Of a stretch of 64,000 nt of DNA, positions 50,979-59,076 are shown one piece after another (position 1 is the stretch's first letter; each line of letters begins with the position of its first letter). The position numbers and the translations under genes are program-made. This DNA is from Pararhodobacter aggregans (lineage in GTDB: Bacteria > Pseudomonadota > Alphaproteobacteria > Rhodobacterales > Rhodobacteraceae): NCBI RefSeq assembly GCF_003075525.1, contig NZ_QDDR01000001.1, forward strand, positions 310,001-374,000. Direction: 5' to 3'. The notes under the pieces were generated by a model. The model was given only the letters and a program-made list of their open reading frames with translations. It ran no database searches and was not told where the DNA came from.

Positions 50979-52199
50979 TCAGGCCCCCGGATCCCCGGGC
51001 GCATAGAGGTAATCGCGCGTCAGCGGCACCGCCTGCTGATCGCGCGCCAGCTGCAGCTGGAACACGCATTGGCCGGCGAAGCGGAAGGTCTGCTCCGACG
51101 CCACCAGATAGAATTTCCACATCCGCACGAAGCGCTCGTCATAAAGCGCCACCGCCTCGTCCTGCCGGGCCATGAAGCGGTCGTACCAATGGCGCAGCGT
51201 ATAGGCGTAATGCAGGCGCCAGACCTCGACATCGGTCGAGACGAGGCCGGTCTTCTCGACCGCGGCCATCGTCTCGGACAGCGCCGGGATATAGCCGCCG
51301 GGAAAGATGTAGCGGGTGATCCAGGGATTGGTCGACCCGGGCGGGGTGAAGCGGCCGATGGTATGGATCAGCGCCACGCCCTCGGGTTTCAAGAGCTCCC
51401 GCACCTTGCCGAAATAGGTGGCGAAATTGGGCGCGCCGACATGTTCGAACATGCCCACCGACACGATGCGGTCGAATTGCCCGGCCACCGCCCGGTAATC
51501 CATCAGCTCGAACCGGACCCGGTTCGACAGCCCCGCGGCCTCGGCCCTTGCGCGGGCGACCTTCAGCTGTTCCTCGGACAGCGTGACGCCCAGAACCTCG
51601 GCCCCGTAATCGCGCGCCAGCGTCAGCCCCATGCCGCCCCAGCCGCAGCCGATATCCAGCACCGTCATCCCGGGTTCGAGCCTGAGCTTGCCGGCGATAT
51701 GCGCCTTTTTCTGGCGCTGGGCCTGATCCAGGCTATCCCCGGGCGTCTTGAAATAAGCGCAGGAATACTGCCGGTCCTCATCGAGGAAGAAGTCGTAAAG
51801 CGCCCCCGAAAGATCGTAGTGATGCGCCACATTGGCCTTCGAGCGCGCCGCCGGGTTGCGCTGGGCGATGCCCCGCGTCAGGTCGCGCAGCGCCGCCTGC
51901 AGTTTGGCCAGGCCGCGTTCATGACCATGCGCCAGATTGCGCAGCACCAGTTCCAGCAGCCCGTGCAGGTCGTCGCCTGCGATGGTCAGGCGCTGGTCCA
52001 TATAGGCCTCGCCCAGCGCCAGCTGCGGGTTGGTGGCAAGCGCCTTGAGCGTCGCCTCGTCGGTGATGGTGACCGCCACATCCGGGGCGTCGGGCCCGCC
52101 CGGGCCGAAGCGGCGCGTGGTGCCGTCCGGCAGGGTCAGGGTCAAAGCGCCGGTTCGGATCAGCGACTTGAGATAGGCATCGAGCAATTTTTGCCACAT
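50979..52199 (-). CDS. cfa: Cyclopropane-fatty-acyl-phospholipid synthase family methyltransferase
   Basis: 406 aa from ATG 52199; a TTG five codons earlier is possible. An N-terminal SCP2-like region (LTLTLPDGTTRRFGPGG and ATNPQLALGEAYMD) precedes the SAM-dependent core with motif I VLDIGCGWGGMGLTLA near residue 190 and FDRIVSVGMFEHVG. QYSCAYFKTPGDSLDQAQ is the lipid-substrate signature (usually YSxAxF). It would add a methylene bridge to unsaturated membrane lipids using SAM. Confidence 0.9.
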   Translation of the reverse strand: MWQKLLDAYLKSLIRTGALTLTLPDGTTRRFGPGGPDAPDVAVTITDEATLKALATNPQLALGEAYMDQRLTIAGDDLHGLLELVLRNLAHGHERGLAKLQAALRDLTRGIAQRNPAARSKANVAHHYDLSGALYDFFLDEDRQYSCAYFKTPGDSLDQAQRQKKAHIAGKLRLEPGMTVLDIGCGWGGMGLTLARDYGAEVLGVTLSEEQLKVARARAEAAGLSNRVRFELMDYRAVAGQFDRIVSVGMFEHVGAPNFATYFGKVRELLKPEGVALIHTIGRFTPPGSTNPWITRYIFPGGYIPALSETMAAVEKTGLVSTDVEVWRLHYAYTLRHWYDRFMARQDEAVALYDERFVRMWKFYLVASEQTFRFAGQCVFQLQLARDQQAVPLTRDYLYAPGDPGA

Positions 52200-52314
52200 G
52201 GCGGACCCCCACAATCCGATGCACGTTGCAAGGAGAGAAGATTAATACGTTAAGTAGACGGGTCAAGGCGGGTCGTTGCGGAATGCGACGGACCGCAGCC
52301 CCGGCCGGTTCCCC

Positions 52315-52342
52315 TTGCGTGGCGCGGCAATCCGGCTATAAG
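52315..52342 (+). promoter_or_regulatory. Promoter of the rpsF operon
   Basis: TTGCGT (52315-52320) and TATAAG (52337-52342) with a 16-base spacer resemble a sigma-70 promoter. It would start RNA near 52349, right where the structured leader begins. Confidence 0.6.
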
Positions 52343-52347
52343 GCCCC

Positions 52348-52417
52348 ATCCTGCCGCATCCCACGATTCCGGCGCAGATTCTCGTGGGCGGGCCGTGGCA
52401 GGATTTCGTAGCCCGCC
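52348..52417 (+). ncRNA. Candidate S6:S18-binding leader of the rpsF mRNA
   Basis: An outer stem ATCCTGCC (52348-52355)/GGCAGGAT (52397-52404) surrounds an inner stem CCCACGA (52360-52366)/TCGTGGG (52382-52388). The 3' bulge between them contains CCG (52393-52395), the hallmark of the known S6:S18 autoregulatory motif. A second hairpin, GGCGGGC (52387-52393)/GCCCGCC (52411-52417), uses part of the same sequence, so the two folds exclude each other. This arrangement would let free S6:S18 turn down its own operon. Confidence 0.6.
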
Positions 52418-52451
52418 TTATGAAATGCGCCCTGATAGAAATGGAGCACGC

Positions 52452-52823
52452 ATGTCTCTCTACGAGCATGTCATGATCGCGCGTCAGGACCTGTCCAACG
52501 CGCAGGCGGAAGGGCTGATCGAGCACTTCTCGACCGTGATTTCCGACAATGGCGGCAACGTCGTCGGCACCGAATACTGGGGTGTCAAGACGATGGCCTA
52601 CAAGATCAACAAGAACCGCAAGGGCCACTACATGTTCCTGCGCACCGACGCCCCGTCGGCCGCGATCCAGGAAATGGAGCGTCTGGCCCGTCTGCACGAC
52701 GACGTCATGCGCGTCCTCTCGATCAAGGTCGAGAAGCACGAAGACGGCCCCTCGGTGCAGATGCAAAAGCGGGACGAGCGTAGCGAGCGGGGCGACCGTC
52801 CCGAGCGCGGCCCGCGTCGCTGA
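52452..52823 (+). CDS. rpsF: 30S ribosomal protein S6
   Basis: 123 aa from ATG 52452 (GGAG upstream); earlier in-frame ATG codons would run through the leader. It begins MSLYEHVMIARQDLSN and has the conserved GVKTMAYKINKNRKGHYMFLRT. It binds S18 in the small-subunit platform. The charged C-terminus (KRDERSERGDRPERGPRR) is usual in alphaproteobacteria. First gene of rpsF-rpsR-rplI. Confidence 0.97.
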   Translation: MSLYEHVMIARQDLSNAQAEGLIEHFSTVISDNGGNVVGTEYWGVKTMAYKINKNRKGHYMFLRTDAPSAAIQEMERLARLHDDVMRVLSIKVEKHEDGPSVQMQKRDERSERGDRPERGPRR

Positions 52824-52847
52824 CCGGTCTTGAAGGAGTAAACCACC

Positions 52848-53075
52848 ATGGCCACCAAACCGTTTTTCCGCCGCCGCAAGGTTTGCCCGTTCTCGGGCGA
52901 CAACGCACCCGCCATCGACTACAAGGACGTGCGTCTGCTGCAGCGTTACATCTCCGAGCGCGGCAAGATCGTGCCCGCCCGTATCACCGCCGTCTCGGCG
53001 AAGAAGCAGCGCGAACTGGCCCGGGCCATCAAGCGCGCCCGCTTCCTCGCCCTGCTGCCCTACGCCGTGAAGTGA
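52848..53075 (+). CDS. rpsR: 30S ribosomal protein S18
   Basis: 75 aa, beginning with the short basic RRRKVCPF segment and containing [50 protein letters not shown], diagnostic of S18. Start has AAGGAGTAAACC upstream. Lies 24 bases after rpsF and 10 bases before rplI. Confidence 0.98.
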   Translation: MATKPFFRRRKVCPFSGDNAPAIDYKDVRLLQRYISERGKIVPARITAVSAKKQRELARAIKRARFLALLPYAVK

Positions 53076-53085
53076 GGACCCCGCC

Positions 53086-53664
53086 ATGCAAGTGATTCTG
53101 CTGGAACGTGTGGCCAAGCTGGGCCAGATGGGCGACGTGGTGAAGGTGCGCGACGGCTTCGCCCGCAACTTCCTGCTGCCGCAAGGCAAGGCGCTGCGCG
53201 CGACCGATGCCAACAAGGCCGCCTTCGAGGACCAGAAAGCGCAGCTCGAAGCGCGCAACCTGGAAACCAAGAAAGAGGCCGCGGCCCTGGCCGAGAAGCT
53301 GGACGGCGCGATCTATGTCGTGATCCGCTCGGCCTCGGACAGCGGCGCGCTCTACGGCTCGGTCACCCCGCGTGACGTCGCCGATGCCGCCGAGGCCGAT
53401 GGCTTCACCATCGACCGTCGCCAGATCGTGCTGAACGCGCCGATCAAGAACCTGGGCCTGCACGGCATGACCGTCGTGCTGCACCCGGAAGTCACGGCGA
53501 AAATCTCGGTCAACGTCGCCCGTTCGATCGAGGAAGCCGAGCTGCAAGCCTCGGGCAAGTCGATCCAGGAACTGGCGGCCGAAGCCGAAGCCGCGGCCGA
53601 ATTCGAGATCGCCGAACTCTTCGACGATCTCGGCGGCGCTGCCGGCGAGGACGACGACGCCTGA
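53086..53664 (+). CDS. rplI: 50S ribosomal protein L9
   Basis: 192 aa; N-domain [36 protein letters not shown] is diagnostic and the central helix [22 protein letters not shown] connects to the C-domain ([17 protein letters not shown]). The tail of about 40 residues rich in Glu/Ala/Asp goes beyond the 148 aa of E. coli L9, as in other Rhodobacterales. Ends the operon, followed by the terminator at 53688. Confidence 0.97.
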   Translation: MQVILLERVAKLGQMGDVVKVRDGFARNFLLPQGKALRATDANKAAFEDQKAQLEARNLETKKEAAALAEKLDGAIYVVIRSASDSGALYGSVTPRDVADAAEADGFTIDRRQIVLNAPIKNLGLHGMTVVLHPEVTAKISVNVARSIEEAELQASGKSIQELAAEAEAAAEFEIAELFDDLGGAAGEDDDA

Positions 53665-53687
53665 TCGACCGCTTTGCGGTGATAGCG

Positions 53688-53717
53688 CGGGCGCACAGTC
53701 GCAAGACTGTGCGCCCG
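53688..53717 (+). terminator. Terminator of the rpsF-rpsR-rplI operon
   Basis: GGGCGCACAGTC and GACTGTGCGCCC form a perfect 12-base stem capped by the GNRA tetraloop GCAA, with one more C-G pair at the base and GTTT after it. Confidence 0.9.
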
Positions 53718-53758
53718 TTTGCCATTCTGCGCTCTTGCCCGGCGGGGGCGCTTGGCCT

Positions 53759-53798
53759 ATTTATGGAAAGACAGATTGCGATCCTTGCATCCATAAAT
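53759..53798. promoter_or_regulatory. Inverted repeat upstream of the ArsR-type gene, candidate operator
   Basis: ATTTATGGA (53759-53767) and TCCATAAAT (53790-53798) are perfect nine-base arms with 22 bases between them, ending 16 bases before the start codon. Position fits autoregulation by the ArsR protein. Confidence 0.5.
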
Positions 53799-53814
53799 CA
53801 CCGGAGTGGCGCGA

Positions 53815-54243
53815 ATGGCCCCGAATCCGACGGCCCAGAGCCCTGAAGACGCGATGTTCGACCCCGCTTTCGACGGGTTCGCGGGCGGTGGGGAATGCGC
53901 GTCGCGGCCGGTCGACGACATGGTCGAGCAGGCGCAGGCGGCAGCGGCCTTCCTCAAGGCACTGGCGCATGAGGGGCGGCTTCTGATCCTGTGCTACCTC
54001 TCCTCGGGCGAGAAATCGGTGACCGAGCTGGAGCAGCTTCTGGGCTCGCGGCAGGCGGCGGTCAGCCAGCAACTGGCGCGTCTGCGGCTGGAGGGGCTGG
54101 TGACCTGCCGGCGCGAGGGCAAGACGATCTATTACGCGCTGGGCGATCCCCGCGCCGCGCGGACCATCGGCCTCATGTACGAGATGTTCTGCGGCCAGCC
54201 GGTCGAGGCCCTGCAGCCCGACGCGTTCCGCGCCAGCGCCTGA
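53815..54243 (+). CDS. ArsR-family regulator with BigR/SqrR-type cysteine pair
   Basis: 142 aa from ATG 53815 (CGGAG upstream; GTG 53806 possible). Winged helix: FLKALAHEGRLLILCYLSSGEKSVTELEQLLGSRQAAVSQQLARLRLEGLVTCRREGKTIYYALGDPRA. Cys60 (LILCYL) and Cys126 (YEMFC) are 66 residues apart, the same spacing as Cys42/Cys108 of BigR and Cys41/Cys107 of SqrR, which sense sulfide-derived persulfide by a tetrasulfide bridge. Cys28 lies where SqrR also has an extra cysteine in the N-terminal arm. Expected targets are sulfide oxidation genes, not seen beside it. Confidence 0.85.
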   Translation: MAPNPTAQSPEDAMFDPAFDGFAGGGECASRPVDDMVEQAQAAAAFLKALAHEGRLLILCYLSSGEKSVTELEQLLGSRQAAVSQQLARLRLEGLVTCRREGKTIYYALGDPRAARTIGLMYEMFCGQPVEALQPDAFRASA

Positions 54244-54249
54244 CCCGGC

Positions 54250-54987
54250 TCACTCCCTGAGCGCCCTGCGCAATTGCAGCGCGGCGCGCACCTCATGCGC
54301 CTTGGGCTGCAGCCAGAGCACGAGCCGCGCCAGCGGCGCGATCCAGCGCACGCGGTCCACGCGGCGCTGCATCTTCTCCCAGATCCCCTCGGGCGCCTCG
54401 GCCCGGTAGGCTTGCGCGGCGGTGTCGAAAAAGGCGTCGCGGTCGCGCTGCTGTTGCAGGATCGAATGCAGGAACAGCACGGCATCGCGCACCAGCGCCG
54501 CCCGGTCGGCCGCCGGGTTGAAGAGTTCGAAGTCAATCAGCGTGGCGCCCCGGTCCCGCTGCCAGCAGATGTCGCGGATCTTGGGCCGGCCATGGGCGAT
54601 GCCCCGGTGATGCAACCGGGCCAGCGCCCGCGCCGCATCGCCCAGCGCCGCGTGGCGTTCGGCATCCGTGGCGCCGGGATCGCGCAGAAGCGTGGCGACC
54701 GGCGGCCCGACATCCTCGGTCAGCACGAAATCCGGTCCCTCGGCCAGCACCCGCGGCGCGGGCAGGCCCAGCGCCGCCATCCGTTTCAGCCCGGCGCGGT
54801 CGGCCGCCAGCGCCCGGGCAGGGTCGCCTTTCTGCAGGCGGCGGATCAGGGTCCGGTGAACCTCGGGGCGTTTGAGCCAGTAGTGCCGTCCCTCGACCGA
54901 CAGCGGCAGGATCCGCGACGGGGTCGAGGCCAGCGCGGCAGCGAGCGCCTGGGCGAGGGCGGGGGAGAGGGATGAGTCGTCGGTCAT
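54250..54987 (-). CDS. Kinase-like phosphotransferase (APH/lipopolysaccharide kinase fold)
   Basis: 245 aa. Resembles the small-molecule or Kdo/heptose kinase fold: YWLKRPE near residue 37 in the Lys strand, then LARLHHRGIAHGRPKIRDICW with an HG-type catalytic loop, and ATLIDFELFNP as the DFG-like metal site (DFE). The usual catalytic HxD appears as HGRPKIRD, so activity is likely but unproved. Substrate may be a lipopolysaccharide core sugar. It is divergent from the ABC transporter cluster and convergent with the ArsR gene. Confidence 0.7.
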   Translation of the reverse strand: MTDDSSLSPALAQALAAALASTPSRILPLSVEGRHYWLKRPEVHRTLIRRLQKGDPARALAADRAGLKRMAALGLPAPRVLAEGPDFVLTEDVGPPVATLLRDPGATDAERHAALGDAARALARLHHRGIAHGRPKIRDICWQRDRGATLIDFELFNPAADRAALVRDAVLFLHSILQQQRDRDAFFDTAAQAYRAEAPEGIWEKMQRRVDRVRWIAPLARLVLWLQPKAHEVRAALQLRRALRE

Positions 54988-55148
54988 GGTGGCGCCGGAC
55001 TATGCCCAAGCGCCCGCAGAAAGCCCAGAGGGGCGTCACGCGTCTGTCATCTTTACCTCCCCCCTTGCCAGAACCGGCCCGGAACGCAAAGCTGCCCTAT
55101 CGCTCATTCCCCCGGGCGACCCGGGACCAACAGAGAGGCCGCGCCACC

Positions 55149-55976
55149 ATGTCCGACCGTTTCCTCACCCCGTTCCTGGCGCTGGCCGCCGCGCTGACGC
55201 TGGCCACCGCCGCCCCCGCTCAGGACACCGGCACGCCCGACGATGCCCGCCTGATCCATCCCGGCATGCTGACCGTCGGCACCTCGGACCCGGTCTACCC
55301 ACCGTGGATGATGAACGATTCGCCCGAAAGCGGCGAAGGCTTCGAGAATGCGCTGGTCTATGCCCTGGCCGAGGAGATGGGCTTTCAGCGCGATCAGGTG
55401 CAATGGGTGCGGCTGACCTTCGAGCAGATCATCGCGCCGGGCGACAAGCCCTTCGATTTCGCCATCAACCAGGTCTCGGTCACGCCCGCCCGGGCCGAGG
55501 TGGCGGGCTTTTCGCAGGTCTATTACCAATCCGACAAGGCGGTGATCGCGCTGCCCGGCTCGCCGGTCGAGGGCGCCGCGTCCTTCGCCGATCTGCGGGG
55601 CGCCCGCTGGGGCGCGGCCATCGGCACCACCGATCTGGCCTATCTGGAGAGCGTGCTGGGCGCCACCGATGTGGCGGTCTATGACGATCAGGTCGGCGTC
55701 TTCCTGGCGATGCAGGCGGGGCAGATCGACGCCACCGTCGCCGCCGTGCCGACCGCGCTTTTCGCCACCGCCGTGCAGATCCCCGAGGCCTCGATCGTCG
55801 CCATCCTGCCGCCCGACGCGCATGACGAAGGCCATGGCCTGCTGTTCGAACAGGGCAATGCGCTGATCCCCTGGGTCGATGCCGCGCTCACCCGGCTGAT
55901 CGAGGCGGGGACCGTGCAGGAGCTGGTCAACACCTGGCTGGTGGCCGATCCCTCGCTGCCGATCATCACCGAATGA
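55149..55976 (+). CDS. Amino-acid ABC transporter substrate-binding protein
   Basis: 275 aa from ATG 55149, with signal peptide ending near TAAPAQD. Family-3 binding fold: LTVGTSDPVYPPWMMNDSPESGEGFENALVYALAEEMGF, then KPFDFAINQVSVTPARAEVAGFSQVYY and DEGHGLLFEQGNALIPWVDAALTRLIEAGTVQEL. Binds a polar small molecule in the periplasm. First of a three-gene importer, overlapping the permease gene by four bases. Confidence 0.92.
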   Translation: MSDRFLTPFLALAAALTLATAAPAQDTGTPDDARLIHPGMLTVGTSDPVYPPWMMNDSPESGEGFENALVYALAEEMGFQRDQVQWVRLTFEQIIAPGDKPFDFAINQVSVTPARAEVAGFSQVYYQSDKAVIALPGSPVEGAASFADLRGARWGAAIGTTDLAYLESVLGATDVAVYDDQVGVFLAMQAGQIDATVAAVPTALFATAVQIPEASIVAILPPDAHDEGHGLLFEQGNALIPWVDAALTRLIEAGTVQELVNTWLVADPSLPIITE

Positions 55977-56827
55977 TCCCCGAGCAACCGACAACGCCCC
56001 CGCCGCCCCCTCGGCGGCGGGGGTTCGACTGGCGCCGGGCGCTGGTTCCGGGGCTCATCAGTTCGCTGTCGATCCTGGTGGTGTTCGGCGGCCTCGCCTG
56101 GCTGATTGCCGGGAACGAGAACTGGCCGCGCATCCAGCGGCAGTTCTTCAGCCTCGACCATATGCTGGCGGCGCTGCCCCGCGTCGCCTGGGGCTTTCTG
56201 ACCAACATGAAGGTCTGGCTGATCGCCATGGCCTGTATCGGCGTCTGGGCGCTGCTGTTGGCGGTGATCCGCTCGCTCAGGGGGCCGTGGTTCGCGCCGT
56301 TCCGGTTGATGGTCGTGCTCTATATCGACCTCTTCCGCGGGTTGCCGGCGCTGCTGCTGGTCATCCTGTTCGGCTTCGGCATCCCGGCGCTCAGGATCCC
56401 GGGCCTGCCCAGTTCCGGCCTCTTCTGGGGCGGGTTCGCCATGGTGCTCAGCTATTCCGCCTATGTCTGCGAGATCTACCGCGCCGGCATCGACGCGGTG
56501 CACGAGGGCCAGCGCGCCGCCGCCAAGGCGCTGGGGTTGAACGAGGGGCAGGTGATGCTCTACGCCATCCTGCCGCAGGCCCTGCGCAACGCGGTGCCGT
56601 CCCTGATGAACATCGTCGTGGCGCTGCAAAAAGACGTGGCGCTGCTGTCGGTCATCGGCGTGCGCGACGCGGTGCGCGAGGCGCAGATCTATACCTCCAG
56701 CACCTTCAATTATTCCTCGATGGTGGTAGCGGCGCTGCTGTTCCTTCTGGCCACGATCCCGATGGCCCGGCTGGCCGATTGGGTCACGCACCGCGACCGG
56801 GTGCGGCGCCTGCAACTGGCGGGCTGA
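55973..56827 (+). CDS. Amino-acid ABC transporter permease
   Basis: 284 aa. A Pro/Arg-rich cytoplasmic start (PPPPPRRRGFDWRR) precedes about five helices. The EAA loop is EIYRAGIDAVHEGQRAAAKALGLNEGQVMLYAILPQALRNAVPSLMN. Only one permease gene is present, so a homodimer is likely. The start overlaps the binding-protein stop. Confidence 0.92.
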   Translation: MIPEQPTTPPPPPRRRGFDWRRALVPGLISSLSILVVFGGLAWLIAGNENWPRIQRQFFSLDHMLAALPRVAWGFLTNMKVWLIAMACIGVWALLLAVIRSLRGPWFAPFRLMVVLYIDLFRGLPALLLVILFGFGIPALRIPGLPSSGLFWGGFAMVLSYSAYVCEIYRAGIDAVHEGQRAAAKALGLNEGQVMLYAILPQALRNAVPSLMNIVVALQKDVALLSVIGVRDAVREAQIYTSSTFNYSSMVVAALLFLLATIPMARLADWVTHRDRVRRLQLAG

Positions 56828-56830
56828 CGG

Positions 56831-57568
56831 ATGATCGAAATTCGCGGCCTGACCAAGTATTTCGGCGAGCATCTGGTGCTGGACCGGGTGACCCTTGATG
56901 TCGCGAAGCACGAGGTGGTCTGCCTGATCGGCGCCTCGGGCTCGGGCAAATCGACGCTGCTGCGCTGCATCAACCGGCTGATCGAGCCCGATTGGGGCAG
57001 TATCCGGCTGGACGGCGTGGCGGTCGAGGATCCCTCCTGGGGCAAGACCGGGTTGCAACGACGGGTGGGGATCGTCTTTCAATCCTACAACCTGTTTCCG
57101 CATATGCGGGTCATCGACAACATCATGCTGGCGCCCCGCAAGGTCCGCGGCCTCTCGCGGGTCGAGGCTCATGACAAGGCGATGGCGGTGCTGGCGCTGT
57201 TCGGGATGGAGCGGTTCGCGCGGGCCTATCCCGAGCAGCTGTCGGGCGGGCAACAGCAGCGTGTGGCGCTGGCCCGGGCGCTGGCGGGTGAGCCGGAGGT
57301 GCTGCTGCTCGATGAGGTGACGGCGGCGCTGGACCCCGAGCTGGTGGGCGAGGTGATGGCGGCGATCCGGGGGCTGAAGGCACAGGGGTTGACCATGGTC
57401 ATCGTCACCCATGAGATGGGCTTTGCCCGGGATCTGGCCGACCGGGTCTGTTTCCTCGATGGCGGCCGCATCGTCGAGGAGGCGCCGCCCGGTGCGCTCT
57501 TCAACGCGCCCGAGCATCCGCGAACCCGGCAGTTTCTGGAACGGCTGCTGGAGGGCGGGCGGCTCTGA
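56831..57568 (+). CDS. Amino-acid ABC transporter ATP-binding protein
   Basis: 245 aa. Walker A GASGSGKSTLLRCINRL, Q-loop IVFQSYNLFPHM, signature LSGGQQQRVALARAL, Walker B VLLLDEVTAALDPE and H-switch IVTHEM, all complete, of the polar-amino-acid family (GlnQ/HisP). It lies three bases after the permease gene and ends the operon. Confidence 0.95.
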   Translation: MIEIRGLTKYFGEHLVLDRVTLDVAKHEVVCLIGASGSGKSTLLRCINRLIEPDWGSIRLDGVAVEDPSWGKTGLQRRVGIVFQSYNLFPHMRVIDNIMLAPRKVRGLSRVEAHDKAMAVLALFGMERFARAYPEQLSGGQQQRVALARALAGEPEVLLLDEVTAALDPELVGEVMAAIRGLKAQGLTMVIVTHEMGFARDLADRVCFLDGGRIVEEAPPGALFNAPEHPRTRQFLERLLEGGRL

Positions 57569-57573
57569 TCCGT

Positions 57574-57622
57574 GCGGGGGGAGGCGACCTCCCGCCCGCC
57601 CACCCCGGTCGCCTCCCCCCGC
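57574..57622 (+). terminator. Strong hairpin after the ABC transporter operon
   Basis: GCGGGGGGAGGCGACC and GGTCGCCTCCCCCCGC form a perfect 16-base stem with a 17-base loop, five bases after the stop. No U-tract, so it may slow or end RNA synthesis or protect the 3' end. Confidence 0.6.
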
Positions 57623-57698
57623 AGGCCATCACGGCGATGGGGCGGGGTGGTGATGCCCCGGCCGCGCCCCGGGCGCGTGGGCGGGGCGTTCCCCTGAA

Positions 57699-57721
57699 GT
57701 GGATATTTCCAGAACAAAGAT
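57699..57721 (+). repeat. Intergenic repeat element, copy 2
   Basis: GTGGATATTT, three variable bases, GAACAAAGAT; same orientation as the copy at 17431 and likewise just after a GC-rich hairpin region. Confidence 0.6.
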
Positions 57722-57783
57722 GTGAGGAGCGACGGAGCCGCGAATCGCTTGACGGGCAAGGGGTTGCGGCGTCGGATGGCGGG

Positions 57784-58452
57784 ATGCGCCTGGCCCTCGT
57801 CCTTCTGCTGCTGCTGGCTGCCTGCGGGCGTCCGCTGACGGTCCATGAGACCGATCTGGCCACGCGCCTGTTCGGCCCGGGCCTCGATACCACGCAGGTG
57901 CGCTTCTATCGCAACGGCTTTGTCGGCATGCGCAGCCATCTCTATCCGGCGCGCCCCCGCACCACCTGCCGCGAGCGGATCCTGCCGCCCCCGGACCAGC
58001 CCTATGAACGGGGCCGCGCGGCGGGGATCGTGCTGTTCAACACCGTCAACGTCCGGCCCGACGTGCTGCGCCCCGATTTCGCCTGGCACCGCGAGGGGCT
58101 GATGTCGCTGGGCGCGGCGATGTATCTGGTGCACGAGCTGACCCATGTCTGGCAATGGCAGAACCGGGCGCTGACCGGCTATTCGCCGCTCAGGGTCGGG
58201 AGTGAACACGCCACCTCGGACGATCCCTATCTCTTTGATACCGAGGCGAATGTCCGGTTCCTCGACTATGGCTACGAGCAGCAGGCCAGCCTGGTTGAGG
58301 AATATCTCTGCTGTCAGGTGCTCGACCCCGAGGGCGCCCGCACCGCCCGGTTGCAGGGGCTGATCTCGCAGGTGATGACCCCGGGCGATCTGCCCGATGT
58401 CCAGGTCCTGCTGCCCTGGCGCGGGGTGGAGCGGGCGGGGATCTGCGGTTGA
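57784..58452 (+). CDS. Lipoprotein with HExxH motif, unknown function
   Basis: 222 aa from ATG 57784. Signal peptide LALVLLLLLAAC with lipobox LAAC (Cys14). The motif HELTHVWQWQ (His117-Glu118...His121) matches an HExxH zinc-peptidase centre; upstream FYRNGFVGMRSHLYPARPRTTC and downstream YGYEQQASLVEEYLCC are conserved-looking. The site could make it a zinc peptidase or merely a zinc-binding protein, and the third ligand is not obvious. Four cysteines remain in the mature part, including the CC pair. Exported to the inner or outer membrane. Family not recognised. Confidence 0.65.
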   Translation: MRLALVLLLLLAACGRPLTVHETDLATRLFGPGLDTTQVRFYRNGFVGMRSHLYPARPRTTCRERILPPPDQPYERGRAAGIVLFNTVNVRPDVLRPDFAWHREGLMSLGAAMYLVHELTHVWQWQNRALTGYSPLRVGSEHATSDDPYLFDTEANVRFLDYGYEQQASLVEEYLCCQVLDPEGARTARLQGLISQVMTPGDLPDVQVLLPWRGVERAGICG

Positions 58453-58530
58453 CGCCGGTTTGAGTGCCGGTGAGCGCGGCCCGTGATAAGGTGCCGCCAA
58501 ACGCCTCTCACAGGCAGATTGGAGTACCCC

Positions 58531-59076
58531 ATGCACAGGCGCCATTTCCTGACGTCGCTGGCCCTGACCTTTCCGGCCCTTTCCGCCACCGTTGCGCTGG
58601 CCGATGGCCCCGAGGGGATCCAGCCCGGCGCCTATTACCCGGTTCGGGTGCTGGGGGCGGGCCAGTCCACGCGGATCGACCATGTCATCGTCACCGACGG
58701 GCGGCAGGCGCTGTCGATCGACTGGCGCTCGGGCGCGGCGCTTTACGATGAGGACCGGATCGACCTGTCGGGCGTGGGCGGCGGCATCGGCGCCTTGTTC
58801 CGCACGCCGTTCCGCACCCGCTGGCGGCAGGCGCTGCCCCTCGGCACGGTCGAGATCGACCGCGGCCGCAACACGCTGATCGCCCGGGTCGAGGATGCGG
58901 CGCCGCTGCTGGGCGCCGCGGCGACGGTGGCGGCGGGACACTACAGCTGGGACCTGCCGGGGCGTCTGGCACCGGGCAGGGCACCGGCAGCAGGCGGCGA
59001 ACCCGCAGGCGCGCTGAGGATCGAGCAGGACGGGCGGCTTCTGGTCAGCCTGCCGCAGATGGTGGCCCAGGTCTGA
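58531..59076 (+). CDS. Secreted hypothetical protein, possible Tat substrate
   Basis: 181 aa from ATG 58531 (GGAG six bases upstream). N-terminus RRHFLTSLALTFPALSATVALA resembles a Tat or Sec signal with twin arginine. The mature part is beta-rich (YPVRVLGAGQSTRIDHVIVTDG and LPLGTVEIDRGRNTLIARVEDA) with an Ala/Gly/Pro-rich stretch near residue 155. No known family by eye. Its stop lies where the HNH frame begins. Confidence 0.65.
   Translation: MHRRHFLTSLALTFPALSATVALADGPEGIQPGAYYPVRVLGAGQSTRIDHVIVTDGRQALSIDWRSGAALYDEDRIDLSGVGGGIGALFRTPFRTRWRQALPLGTVEIDRGRNTLIARVEDAAPLLGAAATVAAGHYSWDLPGRLAPGRAPAAGGEPAGALRIEQDGRLLVSLPQMVAQV

Noticed and set aside
52263-53270. Open frame of 335 codons on the minus strand
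   Set aside because: Antisense to rpsF, rpsR, the start of rplI and the rpsF leader.
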